A DNA stretch of 5,276 nucleotides from Nitrososphaeraceae archaeon (GTDB lineage: Archaea; Thermoproteota; Nitrososphaeria; Nitrososphaerales; Nitrososphaeraceae): NCBI GenBank assembly GCA_021155845.1, contig JAJNBK010000245.1:1-5276 (forward strand). Direction: 5' to 3'. The translations under genes were made by a program, and so were the position numbers. This document shows, in pieces, positions 5,024 through 5,276 of the stretch. How positions within the stretch are numbered: position 1 is the stretch's first letter; each line of letters opens with the position of its first letter. The notes under the pieces are model-generated. The model was given only the letters and a program-made list of their open reading frames with translations, did no database searches and was not told the DNA's origin.

Positions 5024-5276
5024 TTATTCTTTGTCTATAAATTCATCTGGTTTGGGTGGTTCTGGATTCAAACCCTTTCTCTTTCTTATTTCTCCAATCA
5101 AATTTCTAAATATTGATTGAGGAACAGGTTGCCATGTCTTAAAGTAAGTGCTCCACATAGCTTTTCCAGCAGTTCCACCACGCATAATCTCCGAAAGATC
5201 AAATGTTTCAGATGCTGGTATTTCGCCTTGTATAATCGAAATTACGCCTTTTTGTTCTACATTCAATAATTTACCT
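5024..5276 (-). CDS. fusA: Translation elongation factor aEF-2, C-terminal 83 residues (5' part outside window)
   Basis: The minus-strand frame is open to the window edge, so this is the end of a gene that starts to the right. The in-frame TTG at 5266 is an internal leucine codon (GKLLNVEQKG), not a start. The fragment is the final domain (domain V) of archaeal EF-2, the GTPase that drives tRNA and mRNA translocation on the ribosome. It begins with the GKLL turn, continues with the ETFDLSEIMRGGTAGKAMWST segment, which matches the usual FGF..IR..T.GRA.W.T pattern, and ends in the hallmark IRKRKGLNPEPPKPDEFID tail. The GTPase domain and the diphthamide histidine of domain IV are beyond the window. 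It is convergent with the small gene at 4747-4893, with 130 bases between the stops. Confidence 0.93.
   Translation of the reverse strand, partial: GKLLNVEQKGVISIIQGEIPASETFDLSEIMRGGTAGKAMWSTYFKTWQPVPQSIFRNLIGEIRKRKGLNPEPPKPDEFIDKE

Noticed and set aside
5024..5266. A complete 80-residue protein starting at TTG 5266.
   Set aside because: The frame continues to the window edge and the sequence is the C-terminal domain of aEF-2, so it is a truncated large gene.

Overview
The window looks like chromosomal DNA of an ammonia-oxidising archaeon (Thaumarchaeota/Nitrososphaerota). The reasons are an archaeal-type EF-2 C-terminus, a mannosyl-3-phosphoglycerate synthase of archaeal type, an FkbM methyltransferase of a kind I associate with this phylum, TATA boxes about 25-30 bases before start codons, and genes that appear leaderless. 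The DNA is clearly AT-rich. Together with mpgS, that suggests an AT-rich soil lineage of group I.1b (Nitrosocosmicus-like). The lineage is inferred from memory of the families and was not tested by any search.

Layout, left to right: (1) 1-573, plus strand, the 3' part of a membrane protein of unknown function with two cysteine pairs; its start lies outside the window. (2) 570-2264, minus strand, a complete glutamine-hydrolysing asparagine synthetase (asnB) that overlaps gene 1 tail to tail by 4 bases. (3) 2265-2582, a divergent intergenic region with promoter-like elements for both sides. (4) 2583-3396, plus strand, an FkbM-family methyltransferase gene whose first part lies in another frame. 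The 212-residue ORF from 2758 holds the SAM-binding domain, but conserved-looking sequence continues upstream without a start codon and joins a good N-terminal ORF if one A in the A4 run at 2691-2694 is skipped. (5) 3416-4597, minus strand, complete mpgS, the first enzyme of mannosylglycerate (compatible solute) synthesis. (6) 4747-4893, plus strand, a 48-residue basic protein, perhaps a small winged-helix DNA binder. (7) 5024-5276, minus strand, the last 83 residues of translation elongation factor aEF-2.

The genes alternate strictly in strand (+ - + - + -), so none can be co-transcribed with its neighbour and each should have its own promoter. They form no obvious pathway: osmolyte synthesis, amide transfer, methylation and translation stand side by side. 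I see no mobile element, CRISPR array, tRNA or rRNA. I do not see a convincing new multi-gene system. The best leads are the frameshifted fkbM gene, the small leaderless gene at 4747, and the cysteine-bearing membrane protein.
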